From Cellulophaga sp. BC115SP (GTDB taxonomy: Bacteria > Bacteroidota > Bacteroidia > Cytophagales > Spirosomataceae), in assembly GCF_009905545.1 (NCBI RefSeq), contig NZ_JAAALB010000038.1, positions 1 to 58,767 of the forward strand: DNA of 58,767 bases. The letters are read 5' to 3'. Below, piece after piece: positions 51,071-58,767 of the stretch. Below the pieces are notes generated by a model that was given only the letters and a program-made list of their open reading frames with translations, made no database searches and was not told where the DNA came from. Position 1 is the stretch's first letter; every line of letters begins with the position of its first letter. The translations under genes and the position numbers were made by a program.

Positions 51071-52129
51071 TTATCCTGATATTTTAGCAAATTGGTTGCA
51101 CAACTGGGCTAAATATAAAAGCTCGTCTTCATTGTGCATCGCACTAATTACCAAACGACTCACAGGTTGGTCATGCACCGTAGGATAGGGAAAGCAGGAT
51201 GTCATGACTCCATGGTTCTTCAAAAAATCATGTAATCCTTCTCGGTGAGTACAAAATGCAGGGTAATTTTTGATTGTATCCAAATAATCTACTTCAAGAT
51301 TTTCTGTAAAATACTGGATGTTATGAGTAAGCTTTTCTTTTTGCTCATAATATAAACCTGTACTAAGCATAAAAGCATCTAATAGGGCAGGCATCATTGG
51401 GGAAGCCCCAGCAAACATAGGTGTGTGGCGGAGGTGATTGATAATTTCGGGTTTACCCAAAATCACACCACCAGTCATACCCATAGCTTTGTTGAGCGAA
51501 CCTGTCACAATCAAATGGATATTGTCGTTAAAGTCAGGCTCAAAACCTAAAAAGTCCGCAATATGTTGAATCCCCAAGCTATGTGAAGCATCTATTACTA
51601 CTACTATTTCTTTGTTTTTGGGTAAAGTTTTGATCCAACTAAAATCAAAGTCCTCAACATAGGGTGAACCCACCGAGTCGGAACAAATCACAATTTTTTC
51701 AGCAAGATTTTTCGAAATATTCTCTGAAATCGTACTAGCCCATTCCTCGTAAGAATCAATCGGCAAATGCTTATGATGAGGCCAAAGGGCAGGGTGTGTT
51801 TTGGGCGCTATTTCAATATGATATTCCAAACTTTGATAATATGATACCGTCACTTGTCCTGCCGACATACCCGAAGCGACAGTCAAAGCAGCAGGAGCTC
51901 CAAAAAACTGAGCTAAAGCTTGCTCGGCCTCTTCATAGATAGAAAGGCGAACATTGTTGTTTCTAGAACTTCCCCACGAACTTCCCCACTGAACCAAAGA
52001 TTCAATCAGATTTCGTTTGAAAGTAGGATGCTGAGCAATACCCAAATACGCCGTACCACTAAACCAATAGTAATCTTGGTCTATAGTTTGGAGTGTATTG
52101 TTAGGTATTTTGGATGAATAAAAAATCAT
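51071..52129 (-). CDS. Fold-type I PLP enzyme, alpha-oxoamine-synthase-like
   Basis: 352 residues. PLP features: the aromatic/Gly stretch GSSWGSSRNNN (49-59), phosphate-binding ASGMSAGQVT (85-94), DASHSLGI (180-187, replacing the usual DEAHS) and Schiff-base Lys214 in TGSLNKAMGMTGG. Similar in plan to 2-amino-3-ketobutyrate or 8-amino-7-oxononanoate synthases but shorter. No biotin genes nearby; surrounded by peptidoglycan-peptide genes, so a role in amino-acid salvage from muropeptide is my inference. Confidence 0.72.
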   Translation of the reverse strand: MIFYSSKIPNNTLQTIDQDYYWFSGTAYLGIAQHPTFKRNLIESLVQWGSSWGSSRNNNVRLSIYEEAEQALAQFFGAPAALTVASGMSAGQVTVSYYQSLEYHIEIAPKTHPALWPHHKHLPIDSYEEWASTISENISKNLAEKIVICSDSVGSPYVEDFDFSWIKTLPKNKEIVVVIDASHSLGIQHIADFLGFEPDFNDNIHLIVTGSLNKAMGMTGGVILGKPEIINHLRHTPMFAGASPMMPALLDAFMLSTGLYYEQKEKLTHNIQYFTENLEVDYLDTIKNYPAFCTHREGLHDFLKNHGVMTSCFPYPTVHDQPVSRLVISAMHNEDELLYLAQLCNQFAKISG

Positions 52130-52230
52130 GACTTTACTTTGGATAAAACGTAATTAAGAGAGTGTTTACAAGTCAATTTTATAAAAGGTAATTGGAACAG
52201 TAACGTAGGAGTGTACAAAACCCTTTCTTT

Positions 52231-52256
52231 CGGATATCGGATATCGGATATCGGAT
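52231..52256. repeat. Tandem 7-bp repeat (cggatat)3
   Basis: Three and a half copies of cggatat between the PLP-enzyme gene and the epimerase gene. Short microsatellite, no feature nearby that it would clearly affect. Confidence 0.85.
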
Positions 52257-52408
52257 GTTGGAAGTGTAAACTTCTTTATTTTGTGAAAAATAGCGGTATT
52301 ATACTTTATTTCCGAAATCAGAAATCCCAAATCTGCAATAGTTTGGAATCCTTTGTACAGTTCTAACTAGCCTATCGCCTAAGGCCCTAAAGCTTAATGC
52401 AGCTAAAA

Positions 52409-53422
52409 TCATTTTAGATTGGCGCCAGTTCCATTTTCATCGGCATAAATCACTTTACCATAATCGATGATAACTCCAGTAGAAATTTGATCATCGACCA
52501 ACAAAATACCGTCCATATCAACATAATCCAATAATGGTAAGAGTTGCGCAATTGCCGAACAACCTACATTCGATTCGGTCATACAGCCTACCATCACTTT
52601 CAAACCCAACTTTTTGGCATGAGCAATCATGCGTAGGGCAGGAGTGAGACCGCCACATTTCATTAACTTAACATTGATACCGTGAAAAAAACCATAACAT
52701 CTTGCCACATCTTCTTCTACAATACAACTTTCGTCAGCAATAATCGGAAGTACTGATTCGGCAAATACCTTTTTCATCCCTTCCCAGTTATCAGCTTTCA
52801 TTGGTTGCTCGATAAACTCAACACCTAATTCTTTCAAGGCAATAGCATTTTGTATTGTTTCTTCAACACTCCAAGCGGTATTGGCATCTACTCTGAAGAC
52901 AGCGTCGGTATACTTGCGCAACTCTTGTACAATCTTGATATCCTCCTTAGTGCCTAATTTGATTTTATAAAGTGGAAAGGGTACCTCTTGCATTTTTTCC
53001 ACCATTTTCTCTAACGTGTCAATTCCTATGGTATAATCCGTAATAGGATTATTGCTAGGGTCTAGTCCCCAAGCTTTGTATAGGGGTAATCCCTTTTTCT
53101 TAGCCCAAAGATCATTAGCTGCGATATCCAAAGCACATAAAGCAAATGGATGCTCATCCTTTAAATAAGGAAATACATCTTCCCAAAATTGTTTGGGATC
53201 TTGTAAATCATAGCTTTCTACAAAGTCTCTCACGGACTCCAATTGAGCTGTCATTTTTTCCATAGTCACGCCGTAATATGGCGTTTCTGTTGCTTCTCCA
53301 AAACCTCTAAAGTCGCCATCTTGTAGTTCGACAATCAAAGTTGGTTGTATATCTCGCGACTCGTGAGTAATCGTAAATGTGTGTTTTAGGGGTAATTGGA
53401 AAGTGTGAAGTACCAGTTTCAT
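52409..53422 (-). CDS. L-Ala-D/L-Glu dipeptide epimerase (enolase superfamily)
   Basis: 337 residues from ATG 53422; a TTG two codons upstream is disregarded. Enolase-superfamily MLE-subgroup: PLYKIKLG (KxK base), FRVDANTAW and EFIEQPM and IADESC (Mg ligands D, E, D) and VKLMKCGG (second Lys). Converts L-Ala-D-Glu from peptidoglycan to L-Ala-L-Glu. First of the murein-peptide cluster on this strand, with the PLP enzyme, serine hydrolase and NlpC/P60 genes following. Confidence 0.93.
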   Translation of the reverse strand: MKLVLHTFQLPLKHTFTITHESRDIQPTLIVELQDGDFRGFGEATETPYYGVTMEKMTAQLESVRDFVESYDLQDPKQFWEDVFPYLKDEHPFALCALDIAANDLWAKKKGLPLYKAWGLDPSNNPITDYTIGIDTLEKMVEKMQEVPFPLYKIKLGTKEDIKIVQELRKYTDAVFRVDANTAWSVEETIQNAIALKELGVEFIEQPMKADNWEGMKKVFAESVLPIIADESCIVEEDVARCYGFFHGINVKLMKCGGLTPALRMIAHAKKLGLKVMVGCMTESNVGCSAIAQLLPLLDYVDMDGILLVDDQISTGVIIDYGKVIYADENGTGANLK

Positions 53423-53515
53423 AATCAAAAAATTGGGTTGAATGAAGTAAGTTATATCAAAAACTACAAGAGCAATAAGCGCAGTAGCCTATTGCTCTTA
53501 TAAGAAAAATTCAAA

Positions 53516-54724
53516 TTAACGAAATCGGACGAAATTAACTATTTCTCCTATCTCAAAATGAGTTTTTTCAGACGGGAGTTCTACAAAACCATCACAGTTG
53601 GTCAAGTTAGCAAAATCTGCCGAACCACTGCCTTCAAACGGAATGGCCAACATTTTTCCATTATCAAAATATACCTGCGCAGGCGCAAAATAGGTAAGAT
53701 TAGGTTTGAAAAACACTTCTTTAGCCAAACTCACTTGTTCTACTTTGGGCTTTTGCTGTGCAATCACAGGTAAAGCATATTTACAAAAACATAAGAAGGT
53801 AGATACAGGATTGCCAGGAAGGGCAAAAACTAATTTTTTACCTTCGTTATTTTCTACATCTTTTGTGCCAAACCAAAATGGTTTCCCTGGTTTCTGGGCT
53901 ACTTTATGAAAACATTTTTTTACACCTAATTGAGCTAAAATCTCAGGAACATAATCTTTCTTTCCTGCCGAAACACCACCACTTAGCAAAATGATATCAT
54001 GCTCTTCTAAAATTTGAGTAAGCTTTTCCGTTAATACTTCAGGGTCATCAGTCAAATGGAATAATTGAGCTTCGATATTCCAAGTTTGTAGCGCTGCCGC
54101 TAACATATAGGAGTTTGACATACGAATTTGATGACTTTCTGGCTTTACAGCAATATCCACTAATTCGTCTCCCGTCGAAATCACCGCCACTTTCGGCGAT
54201 GCTACTACCTGTACTTCTTGCTTACCGACCGACGCCATTACGGCAATTTCGGCTGGACTAATTCTGATACCTGCTTCCAATAAGATTTGTCCTGCGATTT
54301 TATCAGAACCTTGTCGGTGTACATTTTGTCCAAGAGTGATTTCTTCAAACGGAATGGTGATTTTGGCTATTTTCTTTCCTTCGATTTCCTCTATGGTCAC
54401 GTCTTCATATCGTACTACCGTATCGCAACCCGAAGGCAAAATGGCTCCTGTCATAATTTCGATACAAGCATGGGTATCTTGAAGCTGTTTTTGCGTTTCA
54501 CCAGCAAATTGAATTTGCTCTACCAAGATTGCTGCTGGATTAATACCTTCAAAAGCAAAAGCGATACCGTCCATCGCTACCCGATTAAAAGGAGGGAAGT
54601 CTCGGTCAGCCGTAATGCTTTCGGCTAATATTCTGCCTTTTGAACTCAGTAACGCTACTTTTTCGTTTTGCTGAGGAAATGTATATTGTTGAATAATCTG
54701 GTAAGCCTCTTGTGATGTTATCAT
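53516..54724 (-). CDS. moeA: Molybdopterin molybdotransferase
   Basis: 402 residues. Inserts molybdate into adenylated molybdopterin. Features: FNRVAMDGIAF at the N-terminus (the family's AMDGYA), STGDELVD, ILLSGGVSAGKKDYV, the molybdate-site region FALPGNPVSTF and the C-terminal domain ending in FVRFR. Divergent from moaC with 119 bp between; both needed for one cofactor. Ordinary length. Confidence 0.94.
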   Translation of the reverse strand: MITSQEAYQIIQQYTFPQQNEKVALLSSKGRILAESITADRDFPPFNRVAMDGIAFAFEGINPAAILVEQIQFAGETQKQLQDTHACIEIMTGAILPSGCDTVVRYEDVTIEEIEGKKIAKITIPFEEITLGQNVHRQGSDKIAGQILLEAGIRISPAEIAVMASVGKQEVQVVASPKVAVISTGDELVDIAVKPESHQIRMSNSYMLAAALQTWNIEAQLFHLTDDPEVLTEKLTQILEEHDIILLSGGVSAGKKDYVPEILAQLGVKKCFHKVAQKPGKPFWFGTKDVENNEGKKLVFALPGNPVSTFLCFCKYALPVIAQQKPKVEQVSLAKEVFFKPNLTYFAPAQVYFDNGKMLAIPFEGSGSADFANLTNCDGFVELPSEKTHFEIGEIVNFVRFR

Positions 54725-54819
54725 AACTTTGAGAACGTTTTTAGCTTTTTTTCTTTTTATGATAAAACTTGAAAAGACAAATTTCTACAATTTACCTTAC
54801 CTTTTGAGGAGGCGTACCG

Positions 54820-54827
54820 TATTTTTG
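54820..54827 (+). promoter_or_regulatory. -7 element of moaC-mobA
   Basis: TATTTTTG matches TAnnTTTG; leader about 12 nt to ATG 54844. A TTTG lies 13 bases upstream, too near for a normal -33. Confidence 0.5.
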
Positions 54828-54843
54828 TAAAAAACATAGAGCA

Positions 54844-55335
54844 ATGGCACAAGAACAATCCGAAAATAAAGACTTTTCACATTTAGATACTCAGCATAAT
54901 CCTTCTATGGTAGATGTTTCGGGCAAAACTATTACCAAACGTACCGCAACTGCCAGAAGTATTATAGCACTCACGCCCGAAATTGTGGCGCAATTTGTCA
55001 ATGGCGATATTCAAACTAAAAAAGGGGCGGTTTTTCAGACAGCTATTATTGCTGGAACAATGGGAGCCAAAAAGACCTCAGATTTAATTCCACTATGTCA
55101 TCCGTTAGGGTTGGATTCATGTAAATTCAATATCGAATTACAAGGCAACGAGGTAATCATTGATTGTACGTGCTCATTAACTGCCAAAACGGGCGTCGAA
55201 ATGGAAGCACTCACGGGCGCAACCATTGCCGCTTTGACTGTATATGATATGTGTAAAGCATTTTCACATGATTTAGTGATTAAAGAAACTAAGCTCCTAT
55301 CGAAAACAGGAGGAAAAAGCGACTATAAAGCCTAA
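54844..55335 (+). CDS. moaC: Cyclic pyranopterin monophosphate synthase
   Basis: 163 residues. Motifs LIPLCHPLGLDSCKFNIEL, CTCSLTAKTGVEMEALTGATIAALTVYDMCKAF and the C-terminal TKLLSKTGGKSDY are standard MoaC, which closes the cyclic pyranopterin after MoaA. moaA is not in the window. Stop overlaps the next start codon by one base, so the pair is translationally coupled. Confidence 0.97.
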   Translation: MAQEQSENKDFSHLDTQHNPSMVDVSGKTITKRTATARSIIALTPEIVAQFVNGDIQTKKGAVFQTAIIAGTMGAKKTSDLIPLCHPLGLDSCKFNIELQGNEVIIDCTCSLTAKTGVEMEALTGATIAALTVYDMCKAFSHDLVIKETKLLSKTGGKSDYKA

Positions 55336-55892
55336 TGAATGGATTGATACTTTCGGGGGGACAAAGTTCTCGTATGGGTCGTGAAAAACGATTGATTCAA
55401 TATCATGGCAAAACACAAGAAGAATATCTATTTGAGTTGCTGAGTTTATATTGTGAAAAAGTATTTGTTTCACTAAATGCCAATCAGCATAGTGACTATC
55501 CTTATATATATGATGCGTATCATGAATTAAATAGCCCTTTGGTGGGTATTCTTTCTGCTTTTCAGCACGAGCCCAAACAAGCTTGGCTGGTGGTAGCTTG
55601 TGACATGCCTTTTGTCAATCAAGAAACGATTCAATCTTTGATTGAAGCCAGAGATATATCTCAAAAAGCCACAGCTTTTCAAAATCCAGAGGAGCTTTTT
55701 CCTGAACCACTCATTACGATTTACGAACCAAGTATTTATCCCGACTTGTTGCAAGCATATCAACAAGGACGTAAATCTGCTATGCGAGTATTATCGCAGC
55801 AGCCCATAAAGCTGATTAATGCGCCTGATCCACAAATGCTAAAAAGTATTAATACTCCAGCAGAATACGAGGAGGCTATCAAGAGGAAATAG
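55335..55892 (+). CDS. mobA: Molybdenum cofactor guanylyltransferase
   Basis: 185 residues. N-terminal nucleotide motif LILSGGQSSRMGREKRLI (GTP binding), then the conserved VVACDMPFVNQET (Mg-binding Asp) and C-terminal PLITIYEPSIYPDL. Transfers GMP onto molybdopterin. Starts at the stop codon of moaC (TAATG overlap). A stand-alone MobA rather than a MobA-MobB fusion. Confidence 0.9.
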   Translation: MNGLILSGGQSSRMGREKRLIQYHGKTQEEYLFELLSLYCEKVFVSLNANQHSDYPYIYDAYHELNSPLVGILSAFQHEPKQAWLVVACDMPFVNQETIQSLIEARDISQKATAFQNPEELFPEPLITIYEPSIYPDLLQAYQQGRKSAMRVLSQQPIKLINAPDPQMLKSINTPAEYEEAIKRK

Positions 55893-55929
55893 TCTATAGT
55901 AATTCCTCACGACAAAATGAAAACATTTA

Positions 55930-55965
55930 AGCCTAACGCCTACGGCTTACAACCTAAAGCGTTTT
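55930..55965. repeat. Dispersed palindrome, GCCTAACGCCTACGGCTT type
   Basis: AAGCCTAACGCCTACGGCTT and ACAACCTAAAGCG between mobA and the thiamine diphosphokinase gene; same family as 1250-1275 and 32666-32722. Confidence 0.55.
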
Positions 55966-55996
55966 AATTATACATCCGAAATCCGCATTCGAATTT

Positions 55997-56659
55997 ATGT
56001 CATCTCATCATATTATACGCGACGAACAAGAACCAGCCTTAATCATTGCAAACGGCGAAGCTTGTAGTCAAGAGTTACTTGGACAGCTTTTAGAATGGTC
56101 ACCACTTATTGTTGTGCTAGATTCAGCTATTCATCGAGTTCTTGAATTAGGCATAAAAGTGGATGTATTACTTGGGGATTTTGACCGCGAGCTTGATATT
56201 GATGCTATTCGTTCAGCTCAGTATCCCATTGAAATTGTCCATACGCCAGACCAAGAAAAACATGATTTAGAAAAAGCTTTCGAATATCTAATCTCTCGGG
56301 GCTTTCCAGCGGCTAACGTAGTTTGGGCTACTGGTCGCCGTGCCGATCATACCATGACCAATATTACTAATATTGTTAGATTTCGAGATCAGCTCAAAAT
56401 TGTCATGATTGATGACTATTCCAAAATCTATCTGTTACCTTATCAGTTTGAGAAGTGGTATACCAAAGGCACGCCTATTTCACTGATTCCTATTGGTGAG
56501 GTGCATGGTATTCAAACATCAGGTTTGAAATATAACCTATTCGACGAAGCACTTACTTTAGGTTATCGAACAGGTTCAAGTAACGAAGCCGACCAAGACG
56601 GGTTTGTAAAAGTTTCCTACACAAAAGGCGATTTACTCATGATGGAGTGTACAGACTAA
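55997..56659 (+). CDS. Thiamine diphosphokinase
   Basis: 220 residues. Phosphorylates thiamine to thiamine diphosphate with ATP. Motifs: VVLDSAIHRVLELGIKVDVLLGDFDREL (the DxxxGDFD-type catalytic acids), EKHDLEKAFEYL and ATGRRADHTMTN, then the C-terminal thiamine-binding beta domain (TKGTPISLIPIGEVHGIQTSGLKYNL). No TPP riboswitch was seen upstream. Followed at once by a terminator. Confidence 0.9.
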   Translation: MSSHHIIRDEQEPALIIANGEACSQELLGQLLEWSPLIVVLDSAIHRVLELGIKVDVLLGDFDRELDIDAIRSAQYPIEIVHTPDQEKHDLEKAFEYLISRGFPAANVVWATGRRADHTMTNITNIVRFRDQLKIVMIDDYSKIYLLPYQFEKWYTKGTPISLIPIGEVHGIQTSGLKYNLFDEALTLGYRTGSSNEADQDGFVKVSYTKGDLLMMECTD

Positions 56660-56692
56660 AAAAGGCTTGAAAATTACTTTCAAGCCTTTTTT
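56658..56692 (+). terminator. Terminator overlapping the thiamine diphosphokinase stop
   Basis: AAAAAAGGCTTGAAA (56658-56672) pairs with TTTCAAGCCTTTTTT (56678-56692), 5-base loop, T tail; the stem opens inside the TAA codon. Confidence 0.9.
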
Positions 56693-56701
56693 TATACTGA
56701 G

Positions 56702-56800
56702 TTAAGATCTAAACTGGTCATCATTACTAGTCCTTCTTTTAAAGGAATACAAAACACCTGAAGCCAAAATGGCCAAAACAATAACATAAAGTGTTCTCAT
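56702..56800 (-). CDS. Very small single-helix membrane protein (32 residues)
   Basis: ATG 56800 to TAA 56702. MRTLYVIVLAILASGVLYSF forms one hydrophobic helix, then KRRTSNDDQFRS, a basic-then-polar tail. The composition is protein-like, and the 3' end lies against the bidirectionally symmetrical terminator at 56658-56692. No family recognised; chance cannot be excluded. Confidence 0.45.
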   Translation of the reverse strand: MRTLYVIVLAILASGVLYSFKRRTSNDDQFRS

Positions 56801-57207
56801 AGCATTAACTGGTTATTTCAGATGCACGATGAGCGCATCGGAGGTGTTACAAATAGTTACGGTGAAATGTCAGAAAATTAACGAGTAGCAGCTAGGGATA
56901 TTTTGTGTTTGTAATTAAATATTACAATACAATTACGTAAAAGTCAACACTTTAGATTGCTATTGCAGGATTTTTATTTTGTGGTAATACAAATTAGTGA
57001 TAAGTGCTTGTGCACACCTAAGCATTTTTACTTATTCAATAATGAAAGTCTATAAAATCCTACATTCTCTATTCTTTTCTTATAATCTTATACAGTTGAA
57101 TAATCTCGAGGATTTGTTGCGGATAAAGTCTAACTTTGCGGGAAATTTGGAATCTATAGATACACAAATAGTCAACAAACTATTTGTTCATAATTATTAA
57201 GCACAAA
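56801..57207. other. Upstream region of tyrS
   Basis: 407 bp. Contains a -7 element at 57131-57138. The plus-strand frame at 56997-57200 overlaps that element and is not taken as a gene. No tRNA or T-box-like structure was recognised. Confidence 0.55.
57131..57138 (+). promoter_or_regulatory. -7 element of tyrS
   Basis: TAACTTTG, perfect; TTTG lies 14 bases upstream, closer than usual. Leader about 65 nt. Confidence 0.55.
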
Positions 57208-58512
57208 ATGCATAAGAATTTCATTGAAGAATTGCGCTGGAGAGGTATGCTCCACGACATGATGCCCGGAACAGAAGAACAACTCAATAAAGAAATGACA
57301 ACCGCTTATATCGGTTTCGATCCAACGGCATCTTCTTTACATATTGGTAATCTCGCTACAATCATGTTATTAAAGCACTTCCAGCTTTGCGGTCACAAAC
57401 CGATTGCCTTGGTAGGCGGTGCAACTGGTATGATTGGCGACCCTTCGTTCAAAGCAGCTGAGCGTTCTTTCCTATCTGAAGAAACCTTGCGTTTCAACCA
57501 AGAGGGAATCCGCAAGCAATTATCTAAATTCTTAGATTTTGATTGTGGCGACAACTCTGCCGAATTAGTAAATAACTATGATTGGTTTAAGAATTTCTCT
57601 TTTCTTGAGTTTTTAAGAGAAGCAGGAAAATACCTTAGCGTAAATTATATGATGTCGAAAGACTCCGTAAAGAAACGTTTAGAAACAGGTATTTCATTTA
57701 CAGAGTTCTCTTACCAGTTATTACAAGGATACGATTTCTATTGGTTATACAAAAATAATGGTGTTCGTCTCCAAATGGGTGGTTCTGACCAATGGGGTAA
57801 CATTACAACAGGTACAGAAATCATTCGTAGAAAAGAAGGTGGTTCTGAAGAAGTAGAATTTAATAGAGCTTTTGCTTTAACTACTCCACTTGTGACCAAA
57901 GCAGACGGAACCAAATTTGGTAAATCAGAATCAGGAAACGTTTGGCTCGATGCAAGCATGACAAGTCCTTACGAATTCTACCAATTTTGGTTAAATGCTG
58001 CCGATGCCGATAGTCACCGTCTATTGAGAGTATTTACATTACTTTCTCGTGAGGAAATCACTGCTATCGAAGAAGAACACGCTGCTGCACCACACTTGCG
58101 TATCATGCAAAAAGCTTTGGCAAAAGACGTGACTTGTCGTGTTCACTCTGAGGAAGCATATAATATAGCAGTAAAGGCTTCTGAAATCCTCTATGGAAAA
58201 GGTACTGTCGATGCTTTACAAGGAATGAGTGACCAGGATATTCTTTCTGTATTTGCAGGAGTGCCTCAAACAATCATCGCACGTGGAGATTATGAAGCTT
58301 GTACTAATATTACTGATTTAGTATCAACTGTAACTAATGGAGAGGTATATGCTTCAAAAGGAGAAGCTCGTCGCGCTATTCAAGGGAATGCTTTAAGCGT
58401 AAACAAATCAAAAGTTCCAGATCCAAATCATCCAATTGACTTTACACTTCTTAATAACAAGTATCTGTTACTAGGAAAAGGGAAAAAGAACCATCTTTTG
58501 ATTGTCGAATAA
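57208..58512 (+). CDS. tyrS: Tyrosyl-tRNA synthetase
   Basis: 434 residues from ATG 57208; a TTG frame from 57184 is disregarded. Class Ic: [18 protein letters not shown] (HIGH box as HIGN), [33 protein letters not shown] and the KMSKS equivalent KFGKSES; C-terminal S4 domain (about 365-430: [19 protein letters not shown]). Bacterial TyrS of usual length. Ends in a terminator. Confidence 0.97.
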   Translation: MHKNFIEELRWRGMLHDMMPGTEEQLNKEMTTAYIGFDPTASSLHIGNLATIMLLKHFQLCGHKPIALVGGATGMIGDPSFKAAERSFLSEETLRFNQEGIRKQLSKFLDFDCGDNSAELVNNYDWFKNFSFLEFLREAGKYLSVNYMMSKDSVKKRLETGISFTEFSYQLLQGYDFYWLYKNNGVRLQMGGSDQWGNITTGTEIIRRKEGGSEEVEFNRAFALTTPLVTKADGTKFGKSESGNVWLDASMTSPYEFYQFWLNAADADSHRLLRVFTLLSREEITAIEEEHAAAPHLRIMQKALAKDVTCRVHSEEAYNIAVKASEILYGKGTVDALQGMSDQDILSVFAGVPQTIIARGDYEACTNITDLVSTVTNGEVYASKGEARRAIQGNALSVNKSKVPDPNHPIDFTLLNNKYLLLGKGKKNHLLIVE

Positions 58513-58526
58513 AAATAATAATTGTT

Positions 58527-58560
58527 AAAGACCTTCAACTAACAAAAGTTGAAGGTCTTT
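58527..58560 (+). terminator. Terminator of tyrS
   Basis: AAAGACCTTCAACT (58527-58540) pairs with AGTTGAAGGTCTTT (58547-58560), 6-base loop, T tail. Confidence 0.92.
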
Positions 58561-58767
58561 TTATAACTATTCATAGAATTTATTTACCAAAGGGTTTGAT
58601 AGTTTGTATGTTTTGACTTTTAGTAGTAAAAAAGTTTGAGATCTATTTGTTTTGTTATCAACGACTTACAAAAAACTTCAAAAAATAGTATTAAAAAGAT
58701 TTGGAAGGTTGAGAATAAAGTGGGAATTTTGCACTCCCAAACGACGGGAAAGGAGTTGTAGCGAAGA

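Noticed and set aside
55893-55996. TPP riboswitch before thiamine diphosphokinase
   Set aside because: The interval is 104 bases and mostly a dispersed repeat; the conserved CUGAGA core was not found.
56997-57200. Plus-strand 67-codon frame before tyrS
   Set aside because: It runs through the perfect -7 element TAACTTTG at 57131 and ends inside the tyrS leader; no protein-like features beyond chance.
56801-57207. T-box or tRNA-like regulation of tyrS
   Set aside because: No T-box sequence or specifier hairpin was found, and T-boxes are not typical of this phylum.

Overview
The window is chromosomal DNA of an AT-rich member of the Bacteroidota, most likely order Cytophagales (Spirosomaceae-like: Flectobacillus, Arcicella, Emticicia or Runella relatives). 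The reasons are a type IX secretion sorting domain, a carboxypeptidase-regulatory-domain TonB-dependent receptor, an ECF sigma factor coupled to an inner-membrane/outer-membrane hybrid protein, DUF1080 and Gfo/Idh/MocA sugar enzymes, -7 promoter elements of the Bacteroidota type (TAnnTTTG), and few Shine-Dalgarno sequences. No rRNA, tRNA, CRISPR array, phage, IS element or transposase gene was found. About 57 protein genes are supported, including four very small membrane proteins.

Layout. 0-10 kb: pirin, a Crp-type regulator, a YheT-like hydrolase, YigZ, the ribosome-quality-control protein RqcH (NFACT), an SGLT-type symporter, miaA, a small secreted protein and an acetyltransferase. 10-14.3 kb: a lysine-catabolism cluster (ALDH7-type semialdehyde dehydrogenase, HglS/DUF1338 2-oxoadipate decarboxylating dioxygenase, lysine 6-dehydrogenase/saccharopine-dehydrogenase-like enzyme). 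14.8-22.3 kb: two surface lipoproteins, the sigma factor with its overlapping envelope-spanning partner, and a TonB-dependent receptor. 22.4-31 kb: a frameshifted DinB gene, nitroreductase, NTF2-like protein, ChaN, two unknown proteins, GNAT, a YgiB/YgiC-like pair, a trypsin-like lipoprotein and a free-standing LytTR protein. 31-36.6 kb: sugar genes (Gfo/Idh/MocA, tandem DUF1080, PfkB kinase) and an M19 dipeptidase.

36.8-38.4 kb is the most unusual locus. It is a tight two-gene operon pairing a PD-(D/E)XK-nuclease-like protein with a degenerate uracil-phosphoribosyltransferase-like protein, and it looks like an undescribed conflict or defence module. 38.5-41.9 kb is a YtrA/GntR-regulated ABC operon whose probable operator lies on its promoter. 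41.9-42.6 kb holds three small membrane proteins among REP-like palindromes. 43-48.2 kb: PASTA protein, T9SS cargo, two rhodaneses, lgt and a helical stress-type protein. 48.4-53.4 kb: a murein-peptide recycling cluster (NlpC/P60, serine hydrolase, PLP enzyme, Ala-Glu epimerase). 53.5-56.7 kb: molybdenum-cofactor genes (moeA divergent from moaC-mobA) and thiamine diphosphokinase. The window closes with tyrS.

The intergenic spaces carry several families of dispersed palindromes. Some lie directly behind stop codons and probably act as terminators. Others behave like REP/BIME elements, including one family with a compensatory stem change. All assignments were made by reading the sequence; no database search was run.
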